32,939 bases of DNA from Saprospiraceae bacterium (GCA_028284395.1 JANQRV010000089.1:1-32939); one strand, 5' to 3'; shown: positions 1 to 8,025, numbered from the stretch's first letter. The notes: a model not told the origin generated them from the sequence alone. Numbers and translations: made by a program.

Positions 1-116
1 GGGGCAGTGCGATCGGGTTCTGAATAAATGGCTACCGTTTTAATGCCCATCTTTCTGGCGGTCTGCATAATTCGCAGGGCGATTTCCCCGCGGTTAGCTA
101 CAAGTATTTTCTTCAT
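1..116 (-). CDS. Biotin carboxylase subunit of an acyl-CoA carboxylase (N-terminus only, cut by window edge)
   Basis: The visible 38 or so residues start [17 protein letters not shown] and continue through [12 protein letters not shown], the invariant opening of the biotin carboxylase domain, which uses ATP and bicarbonate to carboxylate biotin. The ANRGEIA segment belongs to the first (pre-ATP-grasp) subdomain. The wording ([13 protein letters not shown]) is closer to the propionyl/methylcrotonyl/acyl-CoA carboxylase alpha subunits than to typical AccC, but so short a piece cannot decide the substrate. The ATG at 116-114 shares one base with the TAA stop of the upstream ald gene (TAATG), so the two are very probably co-transcribed and translationally coupled. 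The gene continues beyond position 1. Confidence 0.85.
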   Translation of the reverse strand, partial: MKKILVANRGEIALRIMQTARKMGIKTVAIYSEPDRTA

Positions 117-1228
117 TAGACGAATTGTTCGACATCTTTTAATGGAAGGCCAAAAGCATCGGCTACTCCTTTATAAACCACATTTCCATGAATGACGTTC
201 AGGCCGGCTCGCAAAGCACGATTTTCCCGACAGGCTCTTTCCCACCCTTTGTTGGCCAACTGTATGGCGTAGGGAAGGGTGGCATTGGTTAGGGCGATGG
301 TTGACGTATAGGGCACGGCGCCCGGCATGTTAGCCACACAGTAATGGACGACATCGTCGATGATGAAAATGGGATCGTCATGGGTGGTTGGCTGACAAGT
401 TTCAATGCAGCCACCTTGATCTACTGCGACGTCTACCAGGACGGTGCCCGGTTGCATTTCCTTCAGCATTTCGCGCGTAATCAATTTGGGGGCGCGGGCA
501 CCGGGAATCAGGACGGCTCCTACGATCAGATCGTGGTCCTGAATCAATTGCCGGATATTATATGCATTGGAGTAGAGAGTTTGTACGTTGGCGGGCATGA
601 TATCGGCCAGGTAGCGCAGGCGGGATAAGTTGATGTCCAGAATAGTGACCTGAGCCCCCAGACCGGCGGCCATTTTTGCTGCTTGTGTTCCCACGATCCC
701 ACCTCCAAGCACCATGACTTTAGCGGGCGCAACACCTGGCACTCCTCCCAATAGAATACCTTTACCCTGCATGGGCTTTTCGAGGTACTTTGCACCTTCC
801 TGGATCGCCATTCGCCCCGCGACTTCCGACATTGGAACGAGCAGTGGGAGCGATTTGTCTTTGCTCTCGACCGTTTCGTAGGCCAGGCATACGGCCTTGC
901 TCTGGATCATGGCTTCCGTCAGTGGTTGATAGGAGGCAAAGTGAAAATAGGTGAAAAGCAGCTGGTTTTTGCGAATGAGGCCATATTCTTTCTGAATGGG
1001 TTCTTTGACCTTGATGATCATTTCAGCTTCCCGATAAACCGCTTCGATGTTGTCCAGGATGGTGGCCCCGGCGGAGATGTAGGATTCGTCGGAAAAGCCG
1101 CTTCCGAGGCCTGCTGTACTTTGCACCATTACCTGGTGGCCGTGTCTTTTTAATTCGTAGGTGCCGGCGGGCGTCAAGGCCACTCGGTTCTCGTTTGATT
1201 TTATTTCTTTAGGTACACCAATAATCAT
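116..1228 (-). CDS. ald: Alanine dehydrogenase
   Basis: NAD-dependent enzyme that interconverts L-alanine and pyruvate plus ammonia in the cytosol. At 370 aa it has the normal family length and starts [20 protein letters not shown]. Residues known to matter in the family are at the expected positions: R15 and K75 (substrate binding), H96 (in FTYFHFAS), and D270 (in DVAVDQGG). The Rossmann motif GGGIVG lies at 175-180. The gene is the first of at least two on the minus strand and its stop overlaps the start of a biotin carboxylase gene by one base. A perfect 8+8 bp inverted repeat lies 36-55 bp upstream of the start codon and is a candidate operator. Pyruvate made here could feed the carboxylation or PDH routes, which is inference. 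Confidence 0.96.
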   Translation of the reverse strand: MIIGVPKEIKSNENRVALTPAGTYELKRHGHQVMVQSTAGLGSGFSDESYISAGATILDNIEAVYREAEMIIKVKEPIQKEYGLIRKNQLLFTYFHFASYQPLTEAMIQSKAVCLAYETVESKDKSLPLLVPMSEVAGRMAIQEGAKYLEKPMQGKGILLGGVPGVAPAKVMVLGGGIVGTQAAKMAAGLGAQVTILDINLSRLRYLADIMPANVQTLYSNAYNIRQLIQDHDLIVGAVLIPGARAPKLITREMLKEMQPGTVLVDVAVDQGGCIETCQPTTHDDPIFIIDDVVHYCVANMPGAVPYTSTIALTNATLPYAIQLANKGWERACRENRALRAGLNVIHGNVVYKGVADAFGLPLKDVEQFV

Positions 1229-1263
1229 GAATATCTAGTTAAATTTTGAAGCCGTAAAAAGTC

Positions 1264-1283
1264 TATATGATATGCATCATATA
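1264..1283. promoter_or_regulatory. Palindromic operator candidate upstream of ald
   Basis: Perfect inverted repeat TATATGAT-ATGC-ATCATATA, with arms at 1264-1271 and 1276-1283, lying 36 bp from the ald start codon. The symmetry and 20-bp size fit a dimeric transcription factor site. The spacer between ald and the SUI1 gene has no other obvious purpose for it. No regulator can be named from sequence alone. Confidence 0.45.
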
Positions 1284-1353
1284 AGTGCTATCTCCTATAA
1301 ACCATTTCTAGCTTCTCAGGTTAGGTTGAAAAAAAGATGGGCAAATTTAAATC

Positions 1354-1704
1354 TTATCCTCCAGATTGTTTGGTTTGGTTGTATCCTTTTTCTAAAAGCA
1401 AATCGATTGCCTTTTTTCGTTGATCGCCTTGGATCAGAATCTCGCCGTCCTTAACCGACCCGCCGACGCCGCACTTCGATTTTAACCATTTACCCAATTC
1501 CTTTAGATCGGTTTCGCTCCCGACAAAGCCATAAACCAAGGTCACTTCTTTCCCTTTTCGCTTTTTGCGGTCGAGGGTTACTCTCAGCTTTTGTTGCGCT
1601 GGAGCGAGCGTCTCTTCGTCCTCTTCGTTATCGTAATTGTATTCGAAATCGGGATCGGTAGAGAACACTATTCCGCGCCGATTGTTCTTATTTTTTTTAC
1701 TCAT
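1354..1704 (-). CDS. SUI1/eIF1-family translation factor (YciH-like)
   Basis: The 116-aa protein has a lysine/acid-rich N-terminal tail (about 1-50) followed by the SUI1 fold: LRVTLDRKKRKGKEVTLVYG, then LKELGKWLKSKCGVGGSVKDGEILIQGD. The second block, with its CGxGGSVKDGEI pattern, is the signature of bacterial YciH and eukaryotic eIF1, which act on start-codon selection at the small ribosomal subunit. An in-frame ATG at 1794 would add 30 residues (MAGTCFL...) with no family counterpart. I chose the ATG at 1704, which gives the usual MSKKNKNN opening and length. It is transcribed divergently from the queuosine transporter gene. The bacterial role is only partly understood. Confidence 0.88.
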   Translation of the reverse strand: MSKKNKNNRRGIVFSTDPDFEYNYDNEEDEETLAPAQQKLRVTLDRKKRKGKEVTLVYGFVGSETDLKELGKWLKSKCGVGGSVKDGEILIQGDQRKKAIDLLLEKGYNQTKQSGG

Positions 1705-1915
1705 TGAAAGATTGATTAAAGTCGTTTCTTTTATTTCTATTTCTTCCGTTATTACTTTGGCCATTAGGATTTGGAGGAAACAGGTCCCGGCCACCGATAT
1801 TAATGGTGACTAGATACAAATTTTTTGTAATAAATCTCTTATTTGTTTGAACTGTTCTCGGCGCTGTGGTTGTTGATCTTAGCGACTTTGAATTGTTCGG
1901 ACCAAAGCACTTCAA

Positions 1916-2725
1916 ATGACTTCAAAGGTAAGTATAATTGATGTAGTTAGGCATCGACCCTCGAGATTGTTTATCATTTTGGGAGGCTTCTTCGTGGCCA
2001 ATGCATTGGTGGCAGAGTTTATCGGGGTAAAGATCTTTGCCCTGGAAGATACGCTGGGTTGGGAGCCATTCAACTTCAACTTGTTCGGACAACAGGGGGC
2101 CTTACAGTTCTCAGCGGGAGTTCTTCTCTGGCCAATTGTATTCGTAATGACGGATGTCATCAACGAGTATTACGGCAAGCGAGGAATCCGCTTGCTGTCC
2201 TATCTGGCGGTGGGATTGATCAGCTATTCTTTTCTGATGATCTTTGCCGCGGTTCAATTGGTTCCTGCAGATTGGTGGCTGGTCCAAAATGAGACCAAGG
2301 GAGTGCCGGATATGCAGGCTGCATTTTCGGTCGTTTTGGGGCAAGGTATGTTGATCATCGTGGGGTCGATCCTGGCGTTTTTGATTGCCCAGATCGTCGA
2401 TGTTCTTACTTTTCACCGAATCAAGAGGGCCACGGGCGAGCGATTGATCTGGCTTAGAGCCACCGGGTCGACTATTGTATCCCAGTTGTTCGACAGTTTT
2501 GTTGTTTTGTACGTCGCATTCAAGTTGGGGCCGGAAATAGCTAAGACGGTAGAGCCCTGGACCTGGAACCAAATATTTGCGGTGGGGACAGTACAGTATA
2601 TTTACAAATTTATGATGGCCGTGCTCATGACGCCGCTGATTTATGTCGCACATTGGTTGATCGACTGGTATTTGGGTAAAGATACTGCTGAAGCAATGAA
2701 GGGGAAAGCCGGTAGCTGGACCTGA
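1916..2725 (+). CDS. yhhQ: Queuosine precursor transporter (YhhQ/VUT_1 family)
   Basis: 269-aa inner-membrane protein with about six hydrophobic segments (roughly 17-37, 62-80, 92-114, 140-162, 188-205, 225-248). It carries the family hallmarks DVINEYYGKR at 80-89 and the AQIVD...FHRIKRATGER...WLRATGSTIVSQLFDS stretch at about 158-194. YhhQ-type carriers import preQ0/preQ1, precursors of the queuosine wobble modification of tRNA. The gene has no queuosine biosynthesis neighbours here; the next gene on the same strand (ctlX-like) starts 25 bp downstream and may share its transcript. The family call is strong, the exact substrate is inferred from the family. It shares the theme of tRNA wobble modification with mnmD at 17180-17881. 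Confidence 0.9.
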   Translation: MTSKVSIIDVVRHRPSRLFIILGGFFVANALVAEFIGVKIFALEDTLGWEPFNFNLFGQQGALQFSAGVLLWPIVFVMTDVINEYYGKRGIRLLSYLAVGLISYSFLMIFAAVQLVPADWWLVQNETKGVPDMQAAFSVVLGQGMLIIVGSILAFLIAQIVDVLTFHRIKRATGERLIWLRATGSTIVSQLFDSFVVLYVAFKLGPEIAKTVEPWTWNQIFAVGTVQYIYKFMMAVLMTPLIYVAHWLIDWYLGKDTAEAMKGKAGSWT

Positions 2726-2750
2726 CTAAGGGATTAAAACGAAAAATATC

Positions 2751-3683
2751 ATGACAAGTAAACAAATTACCGACACCATATTGATGGTTCGTCCCGCCCA
2801 TTTCGGCTTCAATACGGAAACGGCCGCAAGCAATGCTTTTCAATCGGAGGAAATGGGGCTATTGCCGGAAGAAATCAATCGCCGAGCGATACAGGAATTT
2901 GATCAGTTTGTTGCCAAATTGAGGGATCATGGGATTCGGATAGTGGTGGAAGAGGATACACCGGATCCCGTGAAGACGGATGCGGTGTTTCCAAACAATT
3001 GGATTACATTTCACGAAGACGGTGTTGTGATCACTTATCCCATGTTGTCGGAGCGCCGGCGATGGGAGCGGAGAATGGACATCGTGAGTCGGTTGGGTGA
3101 GCGATTCCAGATCAGTCGTCATCTGAAGTTGGAGCATTACGAACTGGAGTCGCTTTTCCTCGAAGGGACGGGCAGTATTATTCTGGATCGCCCGAACAGA
3201 TTGGCTTATGCTTGTCGAAGCGCCAGGACCGACGAAGTGGTACTGGATGAGTTTTGTCGGATCCGCGGGTACGAAAAGGTGTTGTTTGATGCGGTGGATG
3301 CGCAGGGTCACTCGATCTATCACACCAATGTTATGATGGCACTGGCCGAGACTTTTGTGGTCATTTGTCTGGAGAGTCTGCCCAATCCTGCCGAACAGAA
3401 CTTGTTGCGCGATCTTTTTTTGCGAACGGGTAAAGAGGTAGTCGATATCTCTTTTGTCCAGATGTCTTCCTTTGCGGGCAACATGTTGCAGGTTGCCTCG
3501 ATGGATGGCGAAGTGCTGCTGGTTATGTCGGAACAGGCCTACCGGTCCTTGGGTAAGGAACAGGTGGAGCTGATCGAACGGCATTGTCGCATCTTATACA
3601 GTCCGATCAACGTCATAGAGGCTTATGGCGGGGGAAGTGCGCGGTGTATGATGGCGGAGGTTTTTCTGCCGAAACGCGATTGA
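2751..3683 (+). CDS. ctlX: Citrulline utilization hydrolase CtlX-type (amidinotransferase/guanidino-modifying superfamily)
   Basis: 310-aa cytosolic enzyme of the pentein fold. It opens with TDTILMVRPAHFGFN and contains the FPNNW segment (80-84), the LEGTGS acid (E138), H191 in IYHTNVMM and the nucleophile C299 in GGGSARCMMAE, the usual Cys-His-acid arrangement of amidinotransferases and deiminases. Length and motif order match the CtlX group, described as acting on citrulline, rather than arginine deiminase (about 400 aa). It follows the queuosine transporter by 25 bp, and the GH18 gene begins 58 bp later. Substrate is inferred from the subfamily; dimethylarginine hydrolase activity is the main alternative. 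Confidence 0.85.
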   Translation: MTSKQITDTILMVRPAHFGFNTETAASNAFQSEEMGLLPEEINRRAIQEFDQFVAKLRDHGIRIVVEEDTPDPVKTDAVFPNNWITFHEDGVVITYPMLSERRRWERRMDIVSRLGERFQISRHLKLEHYELESLFLEGTGSIILDRPNRLAYACRSARTDEVVLDEFCRIRGYEKVLFDAVDAQGHSIYHTNVMMALAETFVVICLESLPNPAEQNLLRDLFLRTGKEVVDISFVQMSSFAGNMLQVASMDGEVLLVMSEQAYRSLGKEQVELIERHCRILYSPINVIEAYGGGSARCMMAEVFLPKRD

Positions 3684-3741
3684 GCCATTGGGATTATTCC
3701 GCAAAAATTGCTATATTCCTAATACATCCAAAGATGAGCCC

Positions 3742-4923
3742 ATGAACAGAATTTTACTCCTCTTGCTAATGGTCTTGCCGATGGGGTTAATCGCACAAAA
3801 TTTCAAGGTAGTTGGTTATTTGCCCCATTATCGCTTTCAAAAGATCGAAAATATTAACCTGGATCAGTTGACCCACCTCAACATCGCCTTTGGCAATCCA
3901 AATATGGAGGGAAAGATACAGGTGGGAGGGAAAGATCTTAAACCCATTGTGGAGGAAGCCAAGCAGTTAGATCTTAAGGTTTTGCTGTCGTTGGGCGGAG
4001 GAGCTCTACTTCGGTCTTGGCAGGCGGCTTGGGCCCGTTGGATGCTACCTGAGCGTCGGGGGGAGTTTATTGGCAATATTGTTCGGTTCCTGCAAGAATG
4101 TCAAATGGATGGCGTTGATGTGGATCTGGAGTGGAAATACGTAGACGAGCACTACAGCGGGTTTATTCTGGATTTGCGCGATTCGCTGAAGCTTCACGAT
4201 TTGCTATTGACCGCTGCCTTTCCGGGCAATCACCGCTACGAAGATTTGACCGACGAAGCTTTGCAAGCCTTTGATTTTGTCAACATCATGGCCTACGACC
4301 TAAAGGGGCCATGGAGTAGACGTTCGCCGGGCGACCATTCACCACTTTCCTTTGCTCGCGAATCTATTGATTTTTGGAAGGAACAACAGCTGGATCCTGA
4401 TAAAATCGTCTTGGGTTTACCTTTCTATGGTTATCACTTCGGAAAAACAAGGGTCAGCACTTTTGCCTACAGCCGGATGATCGAAAGGGATACCGCCCGT
4501 GCTTTTCTAGACCGGGTCGGCGCTTCTTTTTACAATGGAATCCCCACCATTATGGAAAAGACGGCAATGGCTTTGGAAGAGGCGGGAGGAGTAATGGTTT
4601 GGGAGTTGGGTTTGGATGCAGAGAATGAGTATTCACTTTTGAATGCAATTTCGGAACGGATCGATAGCCTGACTACCTTGAACCCCTTGCCGGACTTTCG
4701 TTTTTATCCTAATCCGGTGATCGATTTGCTGCAGATCGAGAGTGCAGAAACGATCGATGATGCCCGCTTATATCTTTTTGATTCGGATGGACGATTTGTA
4801 TTCTTTCGTCGATTATCGGGTCAAACCTGGGAGGTAGATGCATCTGGTTTGCCCAGTGGTATTTATAATATTATTCTGACTAAGGATGGTTCTAGTTCGA
4901 TGCACCAGGTGATTAAGATCTAA
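3742..4923 (+). CDS. Secreted GH18 chitinase-like protein with type IX secretion sorting domain
   Basis: 393 aa. A signal peptide (1-19, ending GLIAQ) is followed by a GH18 barrel. FKVVGYLPHYRF marks the first strand, SLGGG lies at 83-87, and the catalytic DxxDxDxE motif DGVDVDLE lies at 123-130 with acid E130; NIMAYDL and VLGLPFYGYHFG are also typical. The last 79 residues start PDFRFYPNP and end SGIYNIILTKDG...HQVIKI, a T9SS type A sorting domain, so the protein is probably exported through the outer membrane and anchored or released. The start at 3742 was chosen because it directly precedes the signal peptide; an ATG at 3688 adds 18 unrelated residues. The likely substrate is chitin or another GlcNAc glycan. 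The stop is one base from the stop of the opposing gene. Confidence 0.9.
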   Translation: MNRILLLLLMVLPMGLIAQNFKVVGYLPHYRFQKIENINLDQLTHLNIAFGNPNMEGKIQVGGKDLKPIVEEAKQLDLKVLLSLGGGALLRSWQAAWARWMLPERRGEFIGNIVRFLQECQMDGVDVDLEWKYVDEHYSGFILDLRDSLKLHDLLLTAAFPGNHRYEDLTDEALQAFDFVNIMAYDLKGPWSRRSPGDHSPLSFARESIDFWKEQQLDPDKIVLGLPFYGYHFGKTRVSTFAYSRMIERDTARAFLDRVGASFYNGIPTIMEKTAMALEEAGGVMVWELGLDAENEYSLLNAISERIDSLTTLNPLPDFRFYPNPVIDLLQIESAETIDDARLYLFDSDGRFVFFRRLSGQTWEVDASGLPSGIYNIILTKDGSSSMHQVIKI

Positions 4924-4924
4924 T

Positions 4925-5419
4925 CTAATTCAAAGTTACTTCGAATTCGTCGACGTCCCGAATTTTTACACTGATTTCTTCTTTTAGGGTAGTGGCTAGA
5001 GAGAGGCCGACGTAATCCACCCGGATGGGGAAGGATTTGTGGGTTCGGTCGACCAGGACGGCTACTTCCAGACGCTTGGGGACAACCTGGAAAATGGGTT
5101 TGCAGGCGTAGAAGATTGTACGTCCGGTATTGGCGACGTCGTCGATGATGACGATGACCTTGTCTTTCAAGTCCTGGACCGGATAGTCGATCTCGATATC
5201 CTTGCTGAGGGGATCGGCCGGACTTAGACGGATGCGTGTCAATACAGTGTTGACCTTGTTGAGGGCCTCCAGTTCCTTTTGCAGTAACTTACCGAAGTGA
5301 AAACCATTGTTGTTGATTCCCGCAAGAATGATTTCGGGTTCCCGGTAATGCTGTTCGACAATTTCGATCGCCAGGCGTTTGATTTTTTGATTAATTTGGC
5401 GATGGTCTAGGATCTGCAT
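4925..5419 (-). CDS. PyrR-like phosphoribosyltransferase
   Basis: 164-aa type I phosphoribosyltransferase. The PRPP-binding loop KVIVIIDDVANTGRT spans about 87-101, and the C-terminal stretch AVLVDRTHKSFPIRVDYVGLSLAT closely resembles PyrR, the pyrimidine-operon attenuator with uracil phosphoribosyltransferase activity. An N-terminal hood region (INNNGFHFGKLL) contacts the ribose phosphate in this fold. No pyr genes are nearby, so a regulatory role is not supported by context; it may simply be a purine or pyrimidine salvage enzyme. It is divergent from the iron-sulfur gene at 5530 and convergent with the GH18 gene. Directly upstream of its ATG, reading on the minus strand, are repeated ATCAACC words. 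Confidence 0.8.
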   Translation of the reverse strand: MQILDHRQINQKIKRLAIEIVEQHYREPEIILAGINNNGFHFGKLLQKELEALNKVNTVLTRIRLSPADPLSKDIEIDYPVQDLKDKVIVIIDDVANTGRTIFYACKPIFQVVPKRLEVAVLVDRTHKSFPIRVDYVGLSLATTLKEEISVKIRDVDEFEVTLN

Positions 5420-5529
5420 GGTTGATGTTTGACGGTTGATGATTAAAGGTAAAGTTTTAAAAAATGTTTATTTTTCGGTCAGAAAGCAAATTTTGCGAAT
5501 TTTCGCCCCACGTCGGGAAATTATAGTTT

Positions 5530-6888
5530 ATGATGCAGCAAATTATTTTTATTCTGGTTTCTGTTGTTGGTTTGGGATATGCAGCACGCCAATTTAGTAA
5601 AATCCGGCGGAATATTTTGTTGGGCAAGGAAGAAAAGATCGAGGGGGATGCTGGCCAACGTTGGCGTAATGTACTTTTGGTGGCTTTTGGTCAGCAGAAG
5701 ATGTTCAAGCGATGGATTCCGGCTATTTTTCACTTCTTTATTTATGCGGCTTTCCTCATTACGCAGATCGAGCTGATAGAAATATTTATTGACGGTATCA
5801 CCGGCAAACACCGGATATTTGCGGCATCGCTGGGTGGCTTTTACACCTTCCTCATCAGTTTTATCGAAATATTGTCGGTGCTGGCGTTTGTGGCGACCCT
5901 GGTATTCCTCAGCAGAAGGAACTTGTTGAAGGTGCCCCGTTTCCATAAGGATGAAATGACCGGATGGCCCAAGCTGGATGGAAATCTAATTCTCTACGGT
6001 GAGTTGCTGCTGTTGATTGGGATCTTCAGTATGAATGGTGCGGATACCATACTTCAACAATTGGATCCACAACACTATGCCGATACCGGATCGCTTGCCA
6101 TCAGCAGTTGGTTGGGGCCGGCGCTTTTTGGCGGTATGAGCGAGGGCACACTGGTTGGCATCGAGCGTTTTGGCTGGTGGTTGCACTTTCTGACGGTACT
6201 TGCCTTTTTAAACTACCTGCCTATTTCTAAGCACCTCCATATACTATTGGCTTTCCCAAATACCTATTACGCCAATGTAGCACCGAGAGGAGAAATGGAG
6301 AACATGCCGGAAATCATGAACGAAGTGAAAAGCATGATGGGACTGATCGAGGAAACGAACGGAGAAGTAGACATGGGCGAACTTCCCGAATTTGGCTCCA
6401 ACGATGTTTTCACCCTGAGTTGGAAAAATCTCCTGGAGGCTTATACTTGTACGGAATGTGGTCGCTGTACGTCGGTCTGTCCCGCTAATTTGACCGGGAA
6501 GAAATTGTCGCCAAGAAAAATCATGATGGACATCCGGGATCGCGCAGAAGAAATCAGTAAGAATCTGGACAGCGGCAACCCCGAATTCATCAAGGCAGAA
6601 GAAAAAGGGAAAGAGGGCGTGACCTTGACGAAGGAGAACTACGACGACGGTAAATCTCTTTTTGACTATATCAGCAAAGAAGAATTGCACGCTTGCACCA
6701 CTTGCAATGCTTGTGTGGAAGCTTGTCCGGTACTGATCAGTCCGCTGGACCCCATACTGAAGCTGCGTCGCTATGAATTATTGACGCTTTCCGAGGGGCC
6801 CTCCGATTGGTTGCCTTTGTTTAATAGTATTGAAAATAGTGGCTCGGCTTGGTCGATTCCGGATGCCCGGGATCAGTGGGCGAATTGA
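5530..6888 (+). CDS. Membrane iron-sulfur protein, HdrC/GlpC-like with cytochrome b-type membrane domain
   Basis: 452 aa. The N-terminal half has about five membrane segments (near 3-18, 62-88, 102-128, 152-170, 214-232), resembling the gamma subunit of respiratory reductases. The C-terminal half carries two 4Fe-4S ligand sets of pattern CxxCxxCxxxCP: C307/C310/C313/C317 and C389/C392/C395/C399. This architecture occurs in membrane-bound electron-transfer modules related to heterodisulfide reductase HdrC/E and GlpC. The partner with CCG domains is the next gene downstream. Electrons probably pass between the quinone pool and the partner, but the substrate is unknown. ATG at 5533 is an equally possible start. 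Downstream is an unusual 261-bp repeat-rich spacer. Confidence 0.85.
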   Translation: MMQQIIFILVSVVGLGYAARQFSKIRRNILLGKEEKIEGDAGQRWRNVLLVAFGQQKMFKRWIPAIFHFFIYAAFLITQIELIEIFIDGITGKHRIFAASLGGFYTFLISFIEILSVLAFVATLVFLSRRNLLKVPRFHKDEMTGWPKLDGNLILYGELLLLIGIFSMNGADTILQQLDPQHYADTGSLAISSWLGPALFGGMSEGTLVGIERFGWWLHFLTVLAFLNYLPISKHLHILLAFPNTYYANVAPRGEMENMPEIMNEVKSMMGLIEETNGEVDMGELPEFGSNDVFTLSWKNLLEAYTCTECGRCTSVCPANLTGKKLSPRKIMMDIRDRAEEISKNLDSGNPEFIKAEEKGKEGVTLTKENYDDGKSLFDYISKEELHACTTCNACVEACPVLISPLDPILKLRRYELLTLSEGPSDWLPLFNSIENSGSAWSIPDARDQWAN

Positions 6889-7149
6889 GTGCGGTGGTAG
6901 CTATGGATGCTTTGAGTAGATGCTATGTTGCTGCAGGGGCCTTGACGGCCCATTTGATGCTACGGCCGCCTTGGAGGCGACCTTGATACTTTGATAGCCC
7001 ATTCAGATAATCGACCAACGAAAACATTTTGGGGCCAGCATCACAGCATCAAGAAGGCCACCAAGGCCATCGAAGCATCACAGCAACCTAAGCAGCCATA
7101 GAAACCATAGAGTCAACAGAGTCAATAGAATCAACAGAATCAACAAATA
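6889..7149. repeat. Repeat-rich spacer with a 9-bp-period array
   Basis: Non-coding spacer between the two iron-sulfur genes. Its right end, 7082-7144, consists of seven consecutive 9-mers that begin AG: agcaaccta, agcagccat, agaaaccat, agagtcaac, agagtcaat, agaatcaac, agaatcaac. The array stops five bases before the ATG at 7150. The left end (about 6890-6935), read on the minus strand, uses the same words (agcaacat, agcatccat, agctaccac), so the spacer is loosely inverted about a centre with ggcc and gatgct/agcatc words (for example ttgatgct 6954-6961 against agcatcaa 7045-7052). Function unknown; possibly a simple-sequence expansion. Confidence 0.8.
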
Positions 7150-7938
7150 ATGAGTAAAGATTTTCACATTCCCCGCATGGCGGAACTGGTGGCAGAGGGT
7201 AAAAGCCCCGACATTTTATTTTGGGTAGGCTGCGCTGGAAGTTATGATGCCCGGGCCCAGAAGGTATCTTTGGCCATGGCGCGCATTTTGCACGAGGTGG
7301 GGATGAATTACGCCATCTTGGGAGCGGAAGAACAATGTACCGGAGATCCCGCTCGTCGGGCCGGGAATGAGTTTATTTTTCAGATGTCGGCTCTGCAGAA
7401 TATTGAGGTGTTGAATGGCTATGAGATTAAGAAGATCGTCACCACGTGCCCACACTGCTTCAATACCCTGAAAAATGAATATCCGGCTTTGGGCGGTAAT
7501 TATGAGGTGATACACCACACCCAGTTGCTGCAGGAACTGATCAATGATGGCCGGATCAAAATGAAGGAAGGAGGTAGTTTCAAAGGCAAGAAGATCACGT
7601 ATCACGATTCCTGTTATCTGGGCCGGGTCAATGGGGTTTACGAGGCACCCAGAAAGGTTTTGGAAACGTTGGACGCCGAACTGGTAGAGATGAAGAGGTG
7701 CCGAACCAATGGTCTGTGTTGTGGTGCCGGTGGTGCTCAGATGTGGAAGGAAGACGAACCGGGAGACAAACGCATCAATATTGAACGGACGGAGGAGGCG
7801 CTGGCCACGAATGCGGGTGTTGTAGCTGTCAATTGTCCGTTTTGCTTGACCATGATGTCGGATGGAATTAAAGCGAAAGAAAAACAGGAGGATGTGATGG
7901 TTTATGATTTGGCGGAATTAATTGTTAATAATCTGTAG
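7150..7938 (+). CDS. CCG-domain iron-sulfur protein, HdrB/GlpC-type
   Basis: 262-aa soluble protein with two cysteine-rich CCG domains. The ligands are C28 (VGCAG) with C63 (EQCTGD) and C100/C103 (TTCPHC) in the first, and C155 (HDSCYLGR), C190-C191 (LCCGAGG) and C229/C232 (NCPFC) in the second. HdrB-type CCG domains bind unusual noncubane 4Fe-4S clusters and carry out disulfide or two-electron redox chemistry. It is the natural partner of the membrane iron-sulfur protein upstream; together they resemble a split HdrCB/LutA-type reductase. The real substrate cannot be read from the sequence. It is flanked on both sides by related 9-bp-period repeats. The ATG at 7150 is the only sensible start; no coding extension exists upstream. 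Confidence 0.87.
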   Translation: MSKDFHIPRMAELVAEGKSPDILFWVGCAGSYDARAQKVSLAMARILHEVGMNYAILGAEEQCTGDPARRAGNEFIFQMSALQNIEVLNGYEIKKIVTTCPHCFNTLKNEYPALGGNYEVIHHTQLLQELINDGRIKMKEGGSFKGKKITYHDSCYLGRVNGVYEAPRKVLETLDAELVEMKRCRTNGLCCGAGGAQMWKEDEPGDKRINIERTEEALATNAGVVAVNCPFCLTMMSDGIKAKEKQEDVMVYDLAELIVNNL

Positions 7939-7945
7939 ATGCTGT

Positions 7946-7990
7946 GGCAGCTATAGAGACCATAGCAACCACAGCAACAATAGCAACCAC
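7946..7990 (+). repeat. Second 9-bp-period array, related to the one at 7082-7144
   Basis: Five consecutive 9-mers directly after the HdrB-like gene: ggcagctat, agagaccat, agcaaccac, agcaacaat, agcaaccac. The first two match the pair agcagccat, agaaaccat of the upstream array at 15 of 18 positions, so the two arrays share a vocabulary and flank a single gene about 850 bp apart. The word tagcaaccacag occurs twice, at 7963-7974 and 7981-7992, 18 bp apart. Confidence 0.8.
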
Positions 7991-8025
7991 AGTTTTGTTC
8001 TATATAAAAAATACAGCTTTTCGCT

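Noticed and set aside
1272-1454. Short plus-strand frame overlapping the ald upstream palindrome and the end of the SUI1 gene
   Set aside because: It runs antisense into the SUI1 coding region and has no family features or promoter.
2859-3584. 241-aa frame opposite the ctlX-like gene
   Set aside because: Antisense shadow of a gene with intact catalytic residues; composition rich in His and Gln, no family resemblance.
4928-4960. Imperfect AATTC/GAATT inverted repeat between the GH18 and PyrR-like genes
   Set aside because: It lies within the PyrR-like coding end, the stem is only about six pairs and AT-rich, and there is no T-tract, so I do not call a terminator.
6889-7149. CRISPR array
   Set aside because: The units are 9 bp without unique spacers and no cas gene is present.
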